Assembly (NCBI GenBank): GCA_947165275.1
Contig: CAMUZQ010000002.1
Span: forward strand, 1-64,000
Source: an uncultured Lachnospiraceae bacterium
GTDB lineage: Bacteria; Bacillota; Clostridia; Lachnospirales; Lachnospiraceae
DNA: 64,000 bases
Direction of reading: 5' to 3'
Below are positions 43,955-53,422 of this stretch, in pieces. Numbering within the stretch: the stretch's first letter is position 1; each line of letters begins with the position of its first letter. The translations under genes were made by a program, and so were the position numbers. The notes under the pieces are model-generated. The model did no database searches and was not told the DNA's origin. It saw nothing but the letters and a program-made list of their open reading frames with translations.

Positions 43955-45066
43955 GCAGAAAAACAGGAAAAATATATGCAATCATACAGGGGCTCGCCAT
44001 AATCGACGTGCTCCTGCTCATGTTGTGCGCAATACTTGCTTTTAAGGCTATAGATTATCAAAAGGAAAACGCAAGACTGGCACAGGCCAATGAGGATCTC
44101 CAGATTTCCCTGAACAGGGCGCAGAACCCGTCAGGGGGATCCGTGGAGGCCGGAGCCATGGAATCAGAAGAAATGGTATCCGACGGCGTGCCGGAAATAC
44201 CACTTGAGGAGCTGCCGGAGAGTGATACGAAGGCAGTACTCAAAAGCTATGCAGAGCAGGGGAAGAGCTTTATCACCACCCTGAAGGCGATATTTGCGGA
44301 TCAGTTCGTGATCGCGGATGAGGGGAAGTTTTATTTCATGGATATAGATCCGTCCCTCCGGCCTTATTCATATGACAGCTCCAAGATGACCCTCACGGAC
44401 GAGGGAGTGATACAGTATGAGGATGAAAGCATGGATGTCAGCTACGGCATCGACATCTCCCAGCATAACGGGGAGATAGACTGGGAGGAGTTTTATAAAA
44501 ACGATTATATCCCGGATTTCATCTATATAAGGCTGGGACTCAGGGGCTATGAATCAGGGAGACTTGTGGCGGATACGCAGGTATCCGCAAACCTCATAGG
44601 CGCCAGGGAGTCAGGGGCGGAGGTCGGAGTGTATTTCGTGACCCAGGCCGTAAATGAAGAGGAGGCCAGGGAGGAAGCGAGATTTGTGATAGATACCCTG
44701 TCTGATAATAAGGTGGATCTCCCCATTGCAATAGATGTGGAAAAGATCGAAAATTATCAGACGAAGCCCAGGACAGCGGATCTCTCCGCTGCGGAATATA
44801 CGCAGAATGTGCTCGCCTTCGTGGATGAGCTGAAAAAATACGGCTATGAGACCATTATCTACGGGAACGGAAAGAGCTTCATGCTGATGATGGACATCAC
44901 ACAGATCGATGATATAGACAAATGGTTTGCAGACTATGTGGCGACGGATGATTACACGCCTTATTTCCCTTATGATTTCTCCATCTGGCAGTTCAGCAGC
45001 CAGGGCTATATGCAGGGCATCACAGGGGACGTGGATCTGAATATACGGTTTAATAAAGATAACTGA
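43951..45066 (+). CDS. Membrane-anchored GH25 lysozyme
   Basis: A 371-residue protein with an N-terminal membrane helix (about residues 10-32, IIQGLAIIDVLLLMLCAILA), a short coiled coil (about 36-50), an acidic linker, and a C-terminal glycoside hydrolase 25 domain (about 164-371), which cuts the N-acetylmuramic acid bond of peptidoglycan. SYGIDISQHNGEIDW carries the first catalytic Asp, and IAIDVEK the Asp-x-Glu pair; the IYGNGKSF and SIWQFSS strands are typical. GTG start overlapping the glgP stop. Unlike the later GH25 protein in this window it has no ChW repeats and is held by its membrane anchor. Confidence 0.88.
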   Translation: MSRKTGKIYAIIQGLAIIDVLLLMLCAILAFKAIDYQKENARLAQANEDLQISLNRAQNPSGGSVEAGAMESEEMVSDGVPEIPLEELPESDTKAVLKSYAEQGKSFITTLKAIFADQFVIADEGKFYFMDIDPSLRPYSYDSSKMTLTDEGVIQYEDESMDVSYGIDISQHNGEIDWEEFYKNDYIPDFIYIRLGLRGYESGRLVADTQVSANLIGARESGAEVGVYFVTQAVNEEEAREEARFVIDTLSDNKVDLPIAIDVEKIENYQTKPRTADLSAAEYTQNVLAFVDELKKYGYETIIYGNGKSFMLMMDITQIDDIDKWFADYVATDDYTPYFPYDFSIWQFSSQGYMQGITGDVDLNIRFNKDN

Positions 45067-45130
45067 CATTCTTTAACAGGAACTATTGGAGATATTTCAG
45101 CTGATGCTGGAGGATGGGAATTAAAAGGAA

Positions 45131-45914
45131 ATGAAGGTAGTATTATTAGCGGGCGGGAAGGGCACAAGGATATCTGAAGAGAGCCAATACCGCCCGAAAC
45201 CAATGATAGAGATAGGCGGCAAGCCGATACTCTGGCACATTAATGAAGGAATATTCCTATTACGGCTTCAATGAATTCGTGATCTGCGCAGGGTATAAGC
45301 AGGAATATATCAAGGAGTGGTTCAGCCGATATTTCATCAGCTACTCTGATGTGACCTTTGATTATAGGGGGGGACTGAAGACCGTGATCCATGATGAGCA
45401 TATAGAGCCCTGGGTGGTCACTGTGGTGGATACGGGGCTTAATACCATGACCGGGGGCCGCGTGAAGCGTGTGCAGAAATATATAGGGGATGAGCCCTTC
45501 ATGCTGACCTACGGGGACGGGGTCTGTGATGTAAATATCTCAAAGCTCCTTGATTTTCATAAGGAAAACGGGAAGACGGCCACTCTCACGGCAGTATTAA
45601 GAGAAGAGGAAAAGGGCGTCCTTGATATAGATGAGAATAATTCCGTCAGATCCTTCAGGGAAAAGAGGGCATCCGACGGGACACCGATAAATGCGGGCTA
45701 CATGGTCCTGGAGCCGAAGATTTTCGACTATATAGAAGGCGACTCCACAGTATTTGAGCGCGATGTGCTGGAGAAGCTTGCTGATGAGGGAGAGCTCATG
45801 AGCTATACCCATAAGGGCTTCTGGCAGTGTATGGACAGCGCCAGGGAAAAGGTGATACTCGAGACCATGATAGAAAACGGCAAGGCGCCCTGGATACATA
45901 AGGAGCAGCCATAA
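45131..45914 (+). pseudogene. rfbF: Glucose-1-phosphate cytidylyltransferase, one-base frameshift
   Basis: RfbF makes CDP-glucose, entry point to CDP-3,6-dideoxyhexoses. The ATG at 45131 (site AAAGGA) gives [20 protein letters not shown] and GGKPILWHI, the family's N-terminal block; the frame then fails and stops at 45272-45274. The rest ([20 protein letters not shown] onward) continues in another frame from 45243 to 45914. Homologues read WHIMKxYSxYG across the joint, so the DNA cacattaatgaag has one extra A near 45242-45243. Everything else is intact. Either a recent mutation or a base-call error; the downstream ATG has no clear ribosome site of its own. Confidence 0.85.
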
Positions 45915-46012
45915 GAGAGAGCAGACGTAAGAGAGGGAGCGGAGTAAGAGAGTGATCAGCCGTAAGAGTGGGATCAACGTAAGAGAAGGAACAGACGTAA
46001 GAGAAGGATCAG
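45904..46012 (+). repeat. 16-18-bp degenerate tandem repeat from the rfbF stop codon, about seven units
   Basis: TAAGAG recurs at 45912, 45928, 45945, 45963, 45980 and 45998, each preceded by a variant of GATCAGACG. The first unit is the end and stop codon of rfbF. The array fills the 124-base gap up to the ribosome site of rfbH. Confidence 0.85.
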
Positions 46013-46038
46013 ACGCAGAAAAGAGACAGGGGAGAGAA

Positions 46039-47388
46039 ATGACAGAGCAGGAACTTAGAAATCAGATCAAGGATCTCGTAGGAGAATATTACAGGGAATA
46101 TAAGGCGCCTGCCGAATCAAAGGAGGATTTCAGACCCGGAGACAGGATAAGCTATGCCTCGAGGGTATATGACGAGAAGGAAATGCAGAGCCTTACGGAC
46201 GCGATGCTTGATTTCTGGCTCACGGCAGGACGCTTCTCAGAGGAATTTGAGAGAGATTTCGCCTCCTGGATCGGCTCGAAATACGCCCATCTCGTAAATT
46301 CCGGATCCAGCGCAAACCTCATAGCCTTCATGGTCCTCACAGCCCCGGAGCTGGGAGAGAGAAGGGTGAAAAGAGGCGATGAGGTCATAACAGTCGCCTG
46401 CGGCTTCCCCACCACGGTGGCGCCCATATTGCAATACGGCGCAGTACCGGTTTTCGTGGATGTCACGATACCGCAGTATAATATAGACATATCAAGGCTT
46501 GAGGAGGCTCTGTCTGATAAGACCAAGGCTGTAATGATAGCCCATACACTGGGAAATCCCTTTGATATAAAGGCCGTAAAGGAATTCTGCGACAGACATA
46601 AGCTCTGGCTTGTAGAGGATAACTGCGATGCTCTGGGCTCCAAATATACCATAGACGGAAAGACAAAATATACCGGAACCTGGGGCGATATAGGGACCTC
46701 CAGCTTCTATCCCCCCCATCATATGACGATGGGAGAGGGCGGCTGCGTATATACAGACGATCCGCTGCTCAACAGGCTGATACTTTCATACCGTGACTGG
46801 GGCAGGGACTGCATATGCCCCCCCGGGAGGGACGGGGTTTGTGGTCACCGTTATGACGGACAGCAGGGCGAGCTCCCGAAGGGATATGATCATAAATACA
46901 CCTACAGCCACCTCGGATACAACCTCAAAGCCACAGACCTGCAGGCAGCTATAGGAGTCGAGCAGCTGAAAAAATTCCCTTCCTTCATAGAGAAGAGAAA
47001 GCATAACTGGCAGTATCTCAGAGACAGGCTCACAGAAGCAGGGGCAGAAAAAAGCCTTATCCTGCCTGAGGCATGTAAGGATTCGGATCCCTCCTGGTTC
47101 GGCTTCCTCATCACGGTAAAGGAGGAGTGCCGCAGGAGCAGGACTGAGCTGGTCCGGTATCTGGAGAATAATAATATCCAGACCCGTCTGCTCTTCTCAG
47201 GAAATCTCATCAAGCATCCCTGCTTTGATGATATCAGGGGAACAGACGCCTACAGGGTATCCGGAAGCCTTGAGGTCACCGATCATATCATGGATCATAC
47301 CTTCTGGGTAGGCGTATACCCCGGCATGACCGACAGGATGCTCGATCATATGGCGGATACAATAAAAAGGGCGGTCGATGGAAATTAA
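46039..47388 (+). CDS. rfbH: CDP-4-keto-6-deoxyglucose 3-dehydrase (E1, RfbH)
   Basis: A 449-residue PMP-dependent, iron-sulfur enzyme that removes the 3-hydroxyl of CDP-4-keto-6-deoxyglucose. It has the aminotransferase fold of the DegT family, but the usual PLP lysine is His: SSFYPPHHMTMGEGG, the mark of E1. Cysteines for the [2Fe-2S] cluster are in DCICPPGRDGVCGHRYDGQ and the region leads to GYDHKYTYSHLGYNLKATD as in known E1 enzymes. ATG 46039 has GGAGAG six bases before it; an in-frame ATC/ATG-free extension upstream only reads through the repeat array. Its reductase partner E3 is not in this window. Confidence 0.92.
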   Translation: MTEQELRNQIKDLVGEYYREYKAPAESKEDFRPGDRISYASRVYDEKEMQSLTDAMLDFWLTAGRFSEEFERDFASWIGSKYAHLVNSGSSANLIAFMVLTAPELGERRVKRGDEVITVACGFPTTVAPILQYGAVPVFVDVTIPQYNIDISRLEEALSDKTKAVMIAHTLGNPFDIKAVKEFCDRHKLWLVEDNCDALGSKYTIDGKTKYTGTWGDIGTSSFYPPHHMTMGEGGCVYTDDPLLNRLILSYRDWGRDCICPPGRDGVCGHRYDGQQGELPKGYDHKYTYSHLGYNLKATDLQAAIGVEQLKKFPSFIEKRKHNWQYLRDRLTEAGAEKSLILPEACKDSDPSWFGFLITVKEECRRSRTELVRYLENNNIQTRLLFSGNLIKHPCFDDIRGTDAYRVSGSLEVTDHIMDHTFWVGVYPGMTDRMLDHMADTIKRAVDGN

Positions 47389-47434
47389 TGACTTCTTGAA
47401 CTATGATTTGCATGGAAACAGAAGAGGAAAAGCG

Positions 47435-49249
47435 ATGATAAAGGTATCGGATTATGTCATAAAAAAACTGGAGGAAACCGGCTCTGAGCATATGTTCATG
47501 CTCCCCGGGGGAGGCGCGATGCATTTAAATGACTCCCTGGGAAAGAGCAAAAAGATAAAATTCATATGCACCCAGAATGAACAGGGCGCAGCCATAGCTG
47601 CTGAAGCCTATGCAAGAGTCAACGGCAGACCGGGTCTCCTCATGGTGACCACAGGCCCCGGAGGGACAAATGCGATGACAGGAGTCGCAGGAGCCTGGAT
47701 AGAGTCGACACCCGTGATAGTCATCTCCGGCCAGGTCAAAAGACTTGATATGATCAGGGACCAGGGGCTCAGACAGCAGGGAATGCAGGAGCTTGATATC
47801 ATATCCTGCGTGAAGCCGATCACAAAATATGCAGCCCTAGTGGATGATCCGCAGCTTATCAGATACCATCTTGAAAAAGCGATATATGAAGCGACCCATG
47901 GCAGGAAGGGCCCTGTATGGCTTGATATCCCTCTGGATGTGCAGGCCTATATGGTGGATGAGGATGCGATGCCTGCCTATACGCCCCTTGATATCCCGCA
48001 TAAGGACCCGGAGCCTGTCGTACTTGATGTCATAGACCGGCTGAACAGATCCGAGCGCCCGGTGCTCCTTGCAGGAGGAGGGATCAGGCTTGCGGGCGGA
48101 GCAGATACACTGAGGGAGCTTATAGATATATTGAAGATCCCGGTGCTAACCTCCTGGAACGGCATAGATCTCATAGAGGAGACACATCCGCTGTATTACG
48201 GCAGACCCGGCGGCATAGGCCACAGATATGCCAATTTCATCCAGCAGAATTCGGATTTTTTCATGAGCATAGGCTCAAGACTTAATTTCCTCCAGACCGG
48301 ATTTAATTTTGACGGCTTCGCAAGAGCCGCAGAGCGGATAATGGTGGACATAGATCCTAATGAGCTGCATAAGATAAATGTCCGTCCGACCCTTCCCGTC
48401 TGCGCGGACGCAAAGGAATTCATGGAGCTTCTCATAAAGAATGCAGACAGGATAGAGAAAAAGGACCGCAGCCAATGGATAAGCTATGCTGATAAGGTGA
48501 GGGATAAATATCCCCTTGTAACAGATGAGCACAGAAGCAGCTCCATGAGCAATACAGAGGATGGCTCTACTGATACCTATCTGCTCCTTGAGACCATATC
48601 TGATCAGATGAAGGCAGATGATATCTATGTATCAGGAAGCTCAGGCAGCTGCATAGATATATCAATGCAGACCTTCAGGGTGAAGAAGGGGCAGAGAGCT
48701 TTTTGTACCAAGGGACTTGCTTCCATGGGCTACGGCCTGCCCTCGGCGATAGGAGCCTGCCTTGCAGGAGGCAGGAGACGGACAGTAGGAGTAAACGGCG
48801 ACGGCGGCTTCGTCATGAATATCCAGGAGCTTGAGACCATACACAGACTGAACCTTCCCGTAAAGATCTTCGTGCTCTGCAATAAGGGATACGGCGCCAT
48901 CAAGGCCACACAGACCAGCCGCTTCAAAGGACATTTCGTAGCCTGCGATCCCGCATCGGATCTTACGATCCCGGATATCGGCAGCGTTGCAAGGGCATAC
49001 GGACTCCATACGGAGGAGATACATAGCAGCGGCGAGCTCGCCGAAAAGGTGGATAAGGTCCTGTCCTTTGACGGCCCCGTGATCTGCCAGGTATACACCC
49101 CCATAGGTCTCACAGCATGGCCAAGACAGGTGTCCTATATGAGAAAGGACGGCCAGATGGAATCCAAACCCCTGGAATACATGGATCCCCTCCTCCCCGA
49201 GGATGAATTCGAAGAAAACATGCTGATACCCATGTTTGAGGAGAAATAA
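47435..49249 (+). CDS. Thiamine-diphosphate enzyme, YerE/acetolactate synthase-like
   Basis: A 604-residue ThDP enzyme of the acetohydroxyacid synthase family. The cofactor-activating Glu is in QNEQGAAIAAEAYARV; the ThDP/Mg2+ motif is GDGGFVMNIQELETI through CNKGYG. Behind rfbF and rfbH the likely role is that of YerE, which adds an acetyl unit from pyruvate to C4 of a CDP-3,6-dideoxy-4-ketosugar to make the branched sugar yersiniose; that is inference from context. ATG 47435 is preferred (GAGGAAAA before it, and MIKVSDYVIKKL is the usual start); ATG 47378, inside the end of rfbH, is the alternative. Confidence 0.82.
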   Translation: MIKVSDYVIKKLEETGSEHMFMLPGGGAMHLNDSLGKSKKIKFICTQNEQGAAIAAEAYARVNGRPGLLMVTTGPGGTNAMTGVAGAWIESTPVIVISGQVKRLDMIRDQGLRQQGMQELDIISCVKPITKYAALVDDPQLIRYHLEKAIYEATHGRKGPVWLDIPLDVQAYMVDEDAMPAYTPLDIPHKDPEPVVLDVIDRLNRSERPVLLAGGGIRLAGGADTLRELIDILKIPVLTSWNGIDLIEETHPLYYGRPGGIGHRYANFIQQNSDFFMSIGSRLNFLQTGFNFDGFARAAERIMVDIDPNELHKINVRPTLPVCADAKEFMELLIKNADRIEKKDRSQWISYADKVRDKYPLVTDEHRSSSMSNTEDGSTDTYLLLETISDQMKADDIYVSGSSGSCIDISMQTFRVKKGQRAFCTKGLASMGYGLPSAIGACLAGGRRRTVGVNGDGGFVMNIQELETIHRLNLPVKIFVLCNKGYGAIKATQTSRFKGHFVACDPASDLTIPDIGSVARAYGLHTEEIHSSGELAEKVDKVLSFDGPVICQVYTPIGLTAWPRQVSYMRKDGQMESKPLEYMDPLLPEDEFEENMLIPMFEEK

Positions 49250-49353
49250 CAAAAAGCTGCTTATAATTGGGGAAAGTTTGTATTTTTGGATAAAAATCCC
49301 TGCGTTTAAGCGGCATCGTAATGAACTGTCATAATAAGAGGAGAGACAGATAC

Positions 49354-50493
49354 TTGAATATATCAGATGGGAATAAGAGATTTGATATACTGCTGTGTAT
49401 AGCAGCCGTTTATTATATCTTTTACAGCTTCCTTCAATCGAATACAATGTTTGCCCAGCAGTGGAATGCCATCTACGGCATACCCCTGCGCCTGTATCAT
49501 ATCTCCGAGGTGATCATCCTTTTCTTTGCCATACTGGCTGTCATCACGGAGGAAAAGAGAGAAAGACAGCTGCTGTACACCGTCCTCATACTGACAGGGA
49601 TGGTCAATATGACGATGCTCCTGATAATGTGGCCCGCCTTCGCAGGCAGATCGATGAGGTTCTGGATGAGGCTGGGAGCCGCGACGACCCTTATCATGTT
49701 TGCATTCACGATAATAAGCGCGCTGACAGGGCATATCAGCATGTACGGACACGACAACGGTCCACTCGCTTACGGCATGATAAACAGGACCAATTTTTCC
49801 TTCACGGTCCTCTTTTTGATCATATCCTTCGGAGTCCTGAAAAAGGGCAGATTCAGGTTTTATACATATATCATCCTTTATCTCATCACAGCCATAACCT
49901 TCTATCTGGTCACTGCAAAAAACAGCATGATATGCACAGTTCTTTTCATAACCCTGTGCCTTGCAGGACAGCTCTATGACAGATTCATCCACAATGAGAA
50001 GATCAGCAGAGTCTTTACGGGGATCCAGAAATATTTCCTGGATTATTCGTTTATCATAGCGTATGGATTATTCAGGCTTTTAGTGGGAATGAAGGATAAA
50101 CTGGGGGAGCTGGTGCCGAAATATCCTTTTTTGGGTAATTTTGTATTAAGACTTGATACAGCCCAGAGAACGGCGGATATGCCCTTTTCCCTTTTCGGAA
50201 GACATATAGCAGAATCCGGGAATGAGAAAAATTATTTCGTGGTGGATTCCTTCATGGCAAGGAGCCCTGCTATGGACGGACTTATAGTATTTGTAATATT
50301 AATGCTTGTATTTACGTATTTTATGATAAGGGCCAGGAGACTGAAGGCGCATCCTGTATATTTTGCCTTCATGGTAATGGCGCTCTATGCCATCACGGAT
50401 CCCTCATTCACAGGTCCGGATCTTAATTTCCTGATAGCGCTGCCCTTTGCCTGCTGGGACGTATATATGAGCAAAGCGGAGGCTGAGGCATGA
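49354..50493 (+). CDS. Polytopic membrane protein, O-antigen polymerase/ligase-like
   Basis: A protein of about 379 residues with some ten membrane helices and a periplasm-side large loop, the layout of Wzy/WaaL-type polymerases and ligases, which act on lipid-linked glycans at the outer face of the membrane. Sequence motifs are weak in this class. I prefer the TTG at 49354 because GAGGAGAG lies seven bases before it; the ATG at 49321 has no ribosome site and would add 11 residues. It is followed, with a four-base overlap, by a ChW-repeat protein, which ties the two together. A second Wzy-like protein is encoded at 59419. Confidence 0.65.
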   Translation: MNISDGNKRFDILLCIAAVYYIFYSFLQSNTMFAQQWNAIYGIPLRLYHISEVIILFFAILAVITEEKRERQLLYTVLILTGMVNMTMLLIMWPAFAGRSMRFWMRLGAATTLIMFAFTIISALTGHISMYGHDNGPLAYGMINRTNFSFTVLFLIISFGVLKKGRFRFYTYIILYLITAITFYLVTAKNSMICTVLFITLCLAGQLYDRFIHNEKISRVFTGIQKYFLDYSFIIAYGLFRLLVGMKDKLGELVPKYPFLGNFVLRLDTAQRTADMPFSLFGRHIAESGNEKNYFVVDSFMARSPAMDGLIVFVILMLVFTYFMIRARRLKAHPVYFAFMVMALYAITDPSFTGPDLNFLIALPFACWDVYMSKAEAEA

Positions 50494-51098
50494 AAAAGGA
50501 GATCATCAGATATACAATATGTGCTGCAGTCATCCTGCTTTTGACACTGCCCGGCTCGCTTTTCCTGAAAAATGCAAAGGAGAATCTGTATCATTGGCGT
50601 ATAGACATGGCAGGAGTCCCTGAGATATCATACAGGATCTATATGGAGGATACAGGCTGGCAGGATTGGAAAAAAGCCGGGGAGATAGCCGGAGTAGTAG
50701 GTCAGGGGAAAAGAACAGAGGCTATAGAGCTGAAAATAGATCATGCCGCTAATATGGAAGGCATAAAATACAGAGTGCATGTACAGGATTTAGGCTGGCA
50801 GGGTTGGAAAAAAACCGGGGAGACAGCAGGAACCACAGGGCGGTCCCTCCGTATGGAGGCTATAGAGATAGAATTTACCGGAGAACTGGCTGAAAAATAT
50901 AATATTTATTACAAAGTACATGCTCAGGACAAAGGGTGGATGGGCTGGGCAGGAAACGGGGAAACAGCCGGTACCACAGGTATGGAAAAGCAGATTGAGG
51001 CAATCCAGATGGTTTGTACTCCGAAATCCATGAAAACACCGCCCGAAAGCTATAACAGCGTGACTCAAAATGAGATCAACCCATACATAGGTCAATAG
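50490..51098 (+). CDS. Short membrane-anchored ChW-repeat protein (one triad)
   Basis: A 202-residue protein: N-terminal signal or anchor (about residues 8-25, ICAAVILLLTLPGSLFL), then three ChW repeats of about 45 residues, each with the pattern GW-x2-W-(x)-G-x2-AG-x2-G ... EAIxI. Seen as GWQDWKKAGEIAG, GWQGWKKTGETAGTTG and GWMGWAGNGETAGTTG. ChW repeats are known mainly from clostridial surface proteins and are thought to bind the cell wall. The ATG overlaps the stop of the membrane polymerase-like gene (ATGA), so the two are made together. No catalytic domain: perhaps a subunit or receptor at the membrane. Confidence 0.82.
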   Translation: MKKEIIRYTICAAVILLLTLPGSLFLKNAKENLYHWRIDMAGVPEISYRIYMEDTGWQDWKKAGEIAGVVGQGKRTEAIELKIDHAANMEGIKYRVHVQDLGWQGWKKTGETAGTTGRSLRMEAIEIEFTGELAEKYNIYYKVHAQDKGWMGWAGNGETAGTTGMEKQIEAIQMVCTPKSMKTPPESYNSVTQNEINPYIGQ

Positions 51099-51165
51099 CC
51101 GGATACTGTTAGCGGCCGCACTTTGTTCTATTACGGGATGATACGGAGATTTAAGGAGGATTATA

Positions 51166-53277
51166 GTGAGAGTAATTAGAAAAATACTGTTTTCTGTTTT
51201 TATGGTTATTCTGGCATTCTGCATGCCTGAAAAAGCAAAAGCGAATGATGCGATGATTCCGGCGGAATACATCGATTATCTGGAGACAGGCGATTTCACC
51301 TATGAGAACGGGAGCCTGTATTATCACGGACTGAAGCTTAATGATGAAGGAATGTATGAATATACCGATGAAGAGGGGAAGACATGGCTGTACGACCCTT
51401 TGGATCCGGAGTTCCTGCATTATTTCGGTGATACTGCAGGAGTACAGGAGCTGGATGCAGGAGCAGATATCCAGCAGTCCTCAGGCTCCTCATCAGGTGC
51501 GGCCTTCGAAGGCGGCATAGACGGGAGGACCTACAGATATCCCGCGTATGTTGATGGAAAAAAGGTCATAAACGGAGTAGATGTCTCATATTATCAGCAG
51601 TCCATAAACTGGGAAAAGCTTGCATCCAAAGGGGTAAAGTATGCCATCATACGGGCCGGATACAGGGGATATGGAGACTCTGGAAATATGAAGGAGGATC
51701 CCATGTGCCGTACTTATATAGAGGGCGCAAGAGAAGCCGGGATCAAGGTCGGCATATATTTCCTCTCTCAGGCAAAAAACCGCAGTGAGGCTGCTGCAGA
51801 AGCGAAGAAATGCGCAGAGATAATAAGCTCATATAAAAGCAGTATATCATTGCCTGTTTTCATGGATTATGAATATGCCGGAAGCTCTACCAACCCCGGA
51901 AGACTCTATAAACAGCATCAGGCGGACTGGGGCTCGGGAGCAGACTACAGGGCCATACATACGGATGTGATAAACGGCTTTATGGATACGATAGCGGGTT
52001 ATGGTTACAGAGGAGGCGTATATTGTAACCGCAGCATGCTCGAGAGCCAGCTGTATGCTTCAGCCATATCCTCCAAATATTACATCTGGATGGCGAATTA
52101 TACGACCTCGACTCCGTATACAGACCGTCTCGAGTGCTGGCAGTATACATCCACATATTCAGGATTCGGCTCCTCCGGGGCAGTCGGAAGCCAGAATGTG
52201 GATCTGGATTTCTGGTTTGGCAATCTTCCGGGAGATAATTCAGGACCCGAGGGAGCGGAGGGAAGTGATCTGGGACAGCTGACTGACGTTTCCGTGTCTT
52301 ATCGTACGCATGTGCAGGACATAGGCTGGCAGGATTATGTTTCAAATGGCGCAGTAGCAGGCACAAGCGGGAGATCCCTGCGCCTGGAGGGGATAAATAT
52401 AAGAGTCTCCGGCAGATCGGGCCTTGGAGTGCAGTATACGACCCATTGTCAGGATTACGGCTGGCTGAAATGGTCATCTGATGATGAGATGAGTGGAACA
52501 GAGGGAGAATCCAAGCGTTTGGAAGCTATAATGATAAAGCTGACAGGCCAAGACGAAGACAGATATGATATATGGTACAGAGTGCATGCTCAGGATGTAG
52601 GCTGGATGGGATGGACCAAAAACGGCGCTCCTGCCGGTACAGCAGGCTATTCCCGACGACTGGAGGCGATACAGATCATAGTATCGGATAAGGGGGCATC
52701 ATTTGACCGGAACCTTGGCGGGATTACAAGTGTGACGTCTTCGGCATATCTTGATGGTTCCGGTGGAGGAAGTTCAGGCTTTTCCGGACCGGAAGGAACC
52801 AATCTGTCATATAGGACTCATGTACAGAATGAGGGCTGGCAGGACTGGAGATCAAACGGAGAATTCTCCGGTACGAGCGGACAGTCTTTACGACTTGAGG
52901 GGATAAATATCAAGCTTACCGATAATGACCATTCCGGAGGAATCCGATACAAAACCCATGTGCAGGACATCGGGTGGCAGGATTGGAAATATGACGGGGA
53001 TATGTCAGGTACTACAGGGCGCTCATTAAGACTCGAAGCGATAAATATAGAGCTGACGGGAGATCTGGTCGATCATTATGATCTGTATTACCGGGTACAT
53101 GCTCAGGATATAGGCTGGATGGGCTGGGCAAGGAACGGAGAGGATTCAGGTACAGCAGGCTTTTCAAGGCGTCTAGAGGGCATACAGATAGTCCTTGTAA
53201 ATAAAGGTGATGCCGCTCCGGGAAATTCCTTCAATGGTATCAACTCTGACACCGGCGAGGCTTTCATATCCCAATAG
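51166..53277 (+). CDS. Secreted GH25 lysozyme with six ChW repeats
   Basis: A 703-residue exported protein: signal peptide (about 1-27, ending KAKAND), an N-terminal region of about 100 residues, a GH25 muramidase domain (about 135-350) and two triads of ChW repeats (about 374-540 and 545-703). GVDVSYYQQSINWEKL and PVFMDYEYAG hold the catalytic Asp and Asp-x-Glu; ECWQYTSTYSG and NVDLDFWFG close the barrel. GTG start with a perfect AGGAGG. The first ChW triad includes THCQDYGWLKWSSDDE; the same layout recurs in the next gene. Probably a wall hydrolase fixed on its own wall by ChW modules. Confidence 0.92.
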   Translation: MRVIRKILFSVFMVILAFCMPEKAKANDAMIPAEYIDYLETGDFTYENGSLYYHGLKLNDEGMYEYTDEEGKTWLYDPLDPEFLHYFGDTAGVQELDAGADIQQSSGSSSGAAFEGGIDGRTYRYPAYVDGKKVINGVDVSYYQQSINWEKLASKGVKYAIIRAGYRGYGDSGNMKEDPMCRTYIEGAREAGIKVGIYFLSQAKNRSEAAAEAKKCAEIISSYKSSISLPVFMDYEYAGSSTNPGRLYKQHQADWGSGADYRAIHTDVINGFMDTIAGYGYRGGVYCNRSMLESQLYASAISSKYYIWMANYTTSTPYTDRLECWQYTSTYSGFGSSGAVGSQNVDLDFWFGNLPGDNSGPEGAEGSDLGQLTDVSVSYRTHVQDIGWQDYVSNGAVAGTSGRSLRLEGINIRVSGRSGLGVQYTTHCQDYGWLKWSSDDEMSGTEGESKRLEAIMIKLTGQDEDRYDIWYRVHAQDVGWMGWTKNGAPAGTAGYSRRLEAIQIIVSDKGASFDRNLGGITSVTSSAYLDGSGGGSSGFSGPEGTNLSYRTHVQNEGWQDWRSNGEFSGTSGQSLRLEGINIKLTDNDHSGGIRYKTHVQDIGWQDWKYDGDMSGTTGRSLRLEAINIELTGDLVDHYDLYYRVHAQDIGWMGWARNGEDSGTAGFSRRLEGIQIVLVNKGDAAPGNSFNGINSDTGEAFISQ

Positions 53278-53303
53278 GAGAAGATGCTTAGAAATGTACG
53301 ATT

Positions 53304-53332
53304 TTGAAAACCTGATGATGCTATGTTAAAAT
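53304..53332 (+). promoter_or_regulatory. Promoter of the papain-like ChW protein gene
   Basis: TTGAAA (53304-53309), 17 bases, TAAAAT (53327-53332), 90 bases before the start codon. The protease is therefore independently expressed from the GH25 gene. Confidence 0.65.
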
Positions 53333-53422
53333 TTACTGAAAAAGTGTTTCAGCGGCCTCTGAAAACCAGGCTTATCCGCATTTTCGAGTGGACATGCGTG
53401 TTTGAAGTGATCAGGAGATAAG

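Noticed and set aside
45243-45914. A separate nucleotidyltransferase gene starting at 45243
   Set aside because: It lacks the nucleotide-binding N-terminus, which lies directly upstream in another frame; one extra base explains both pieces.
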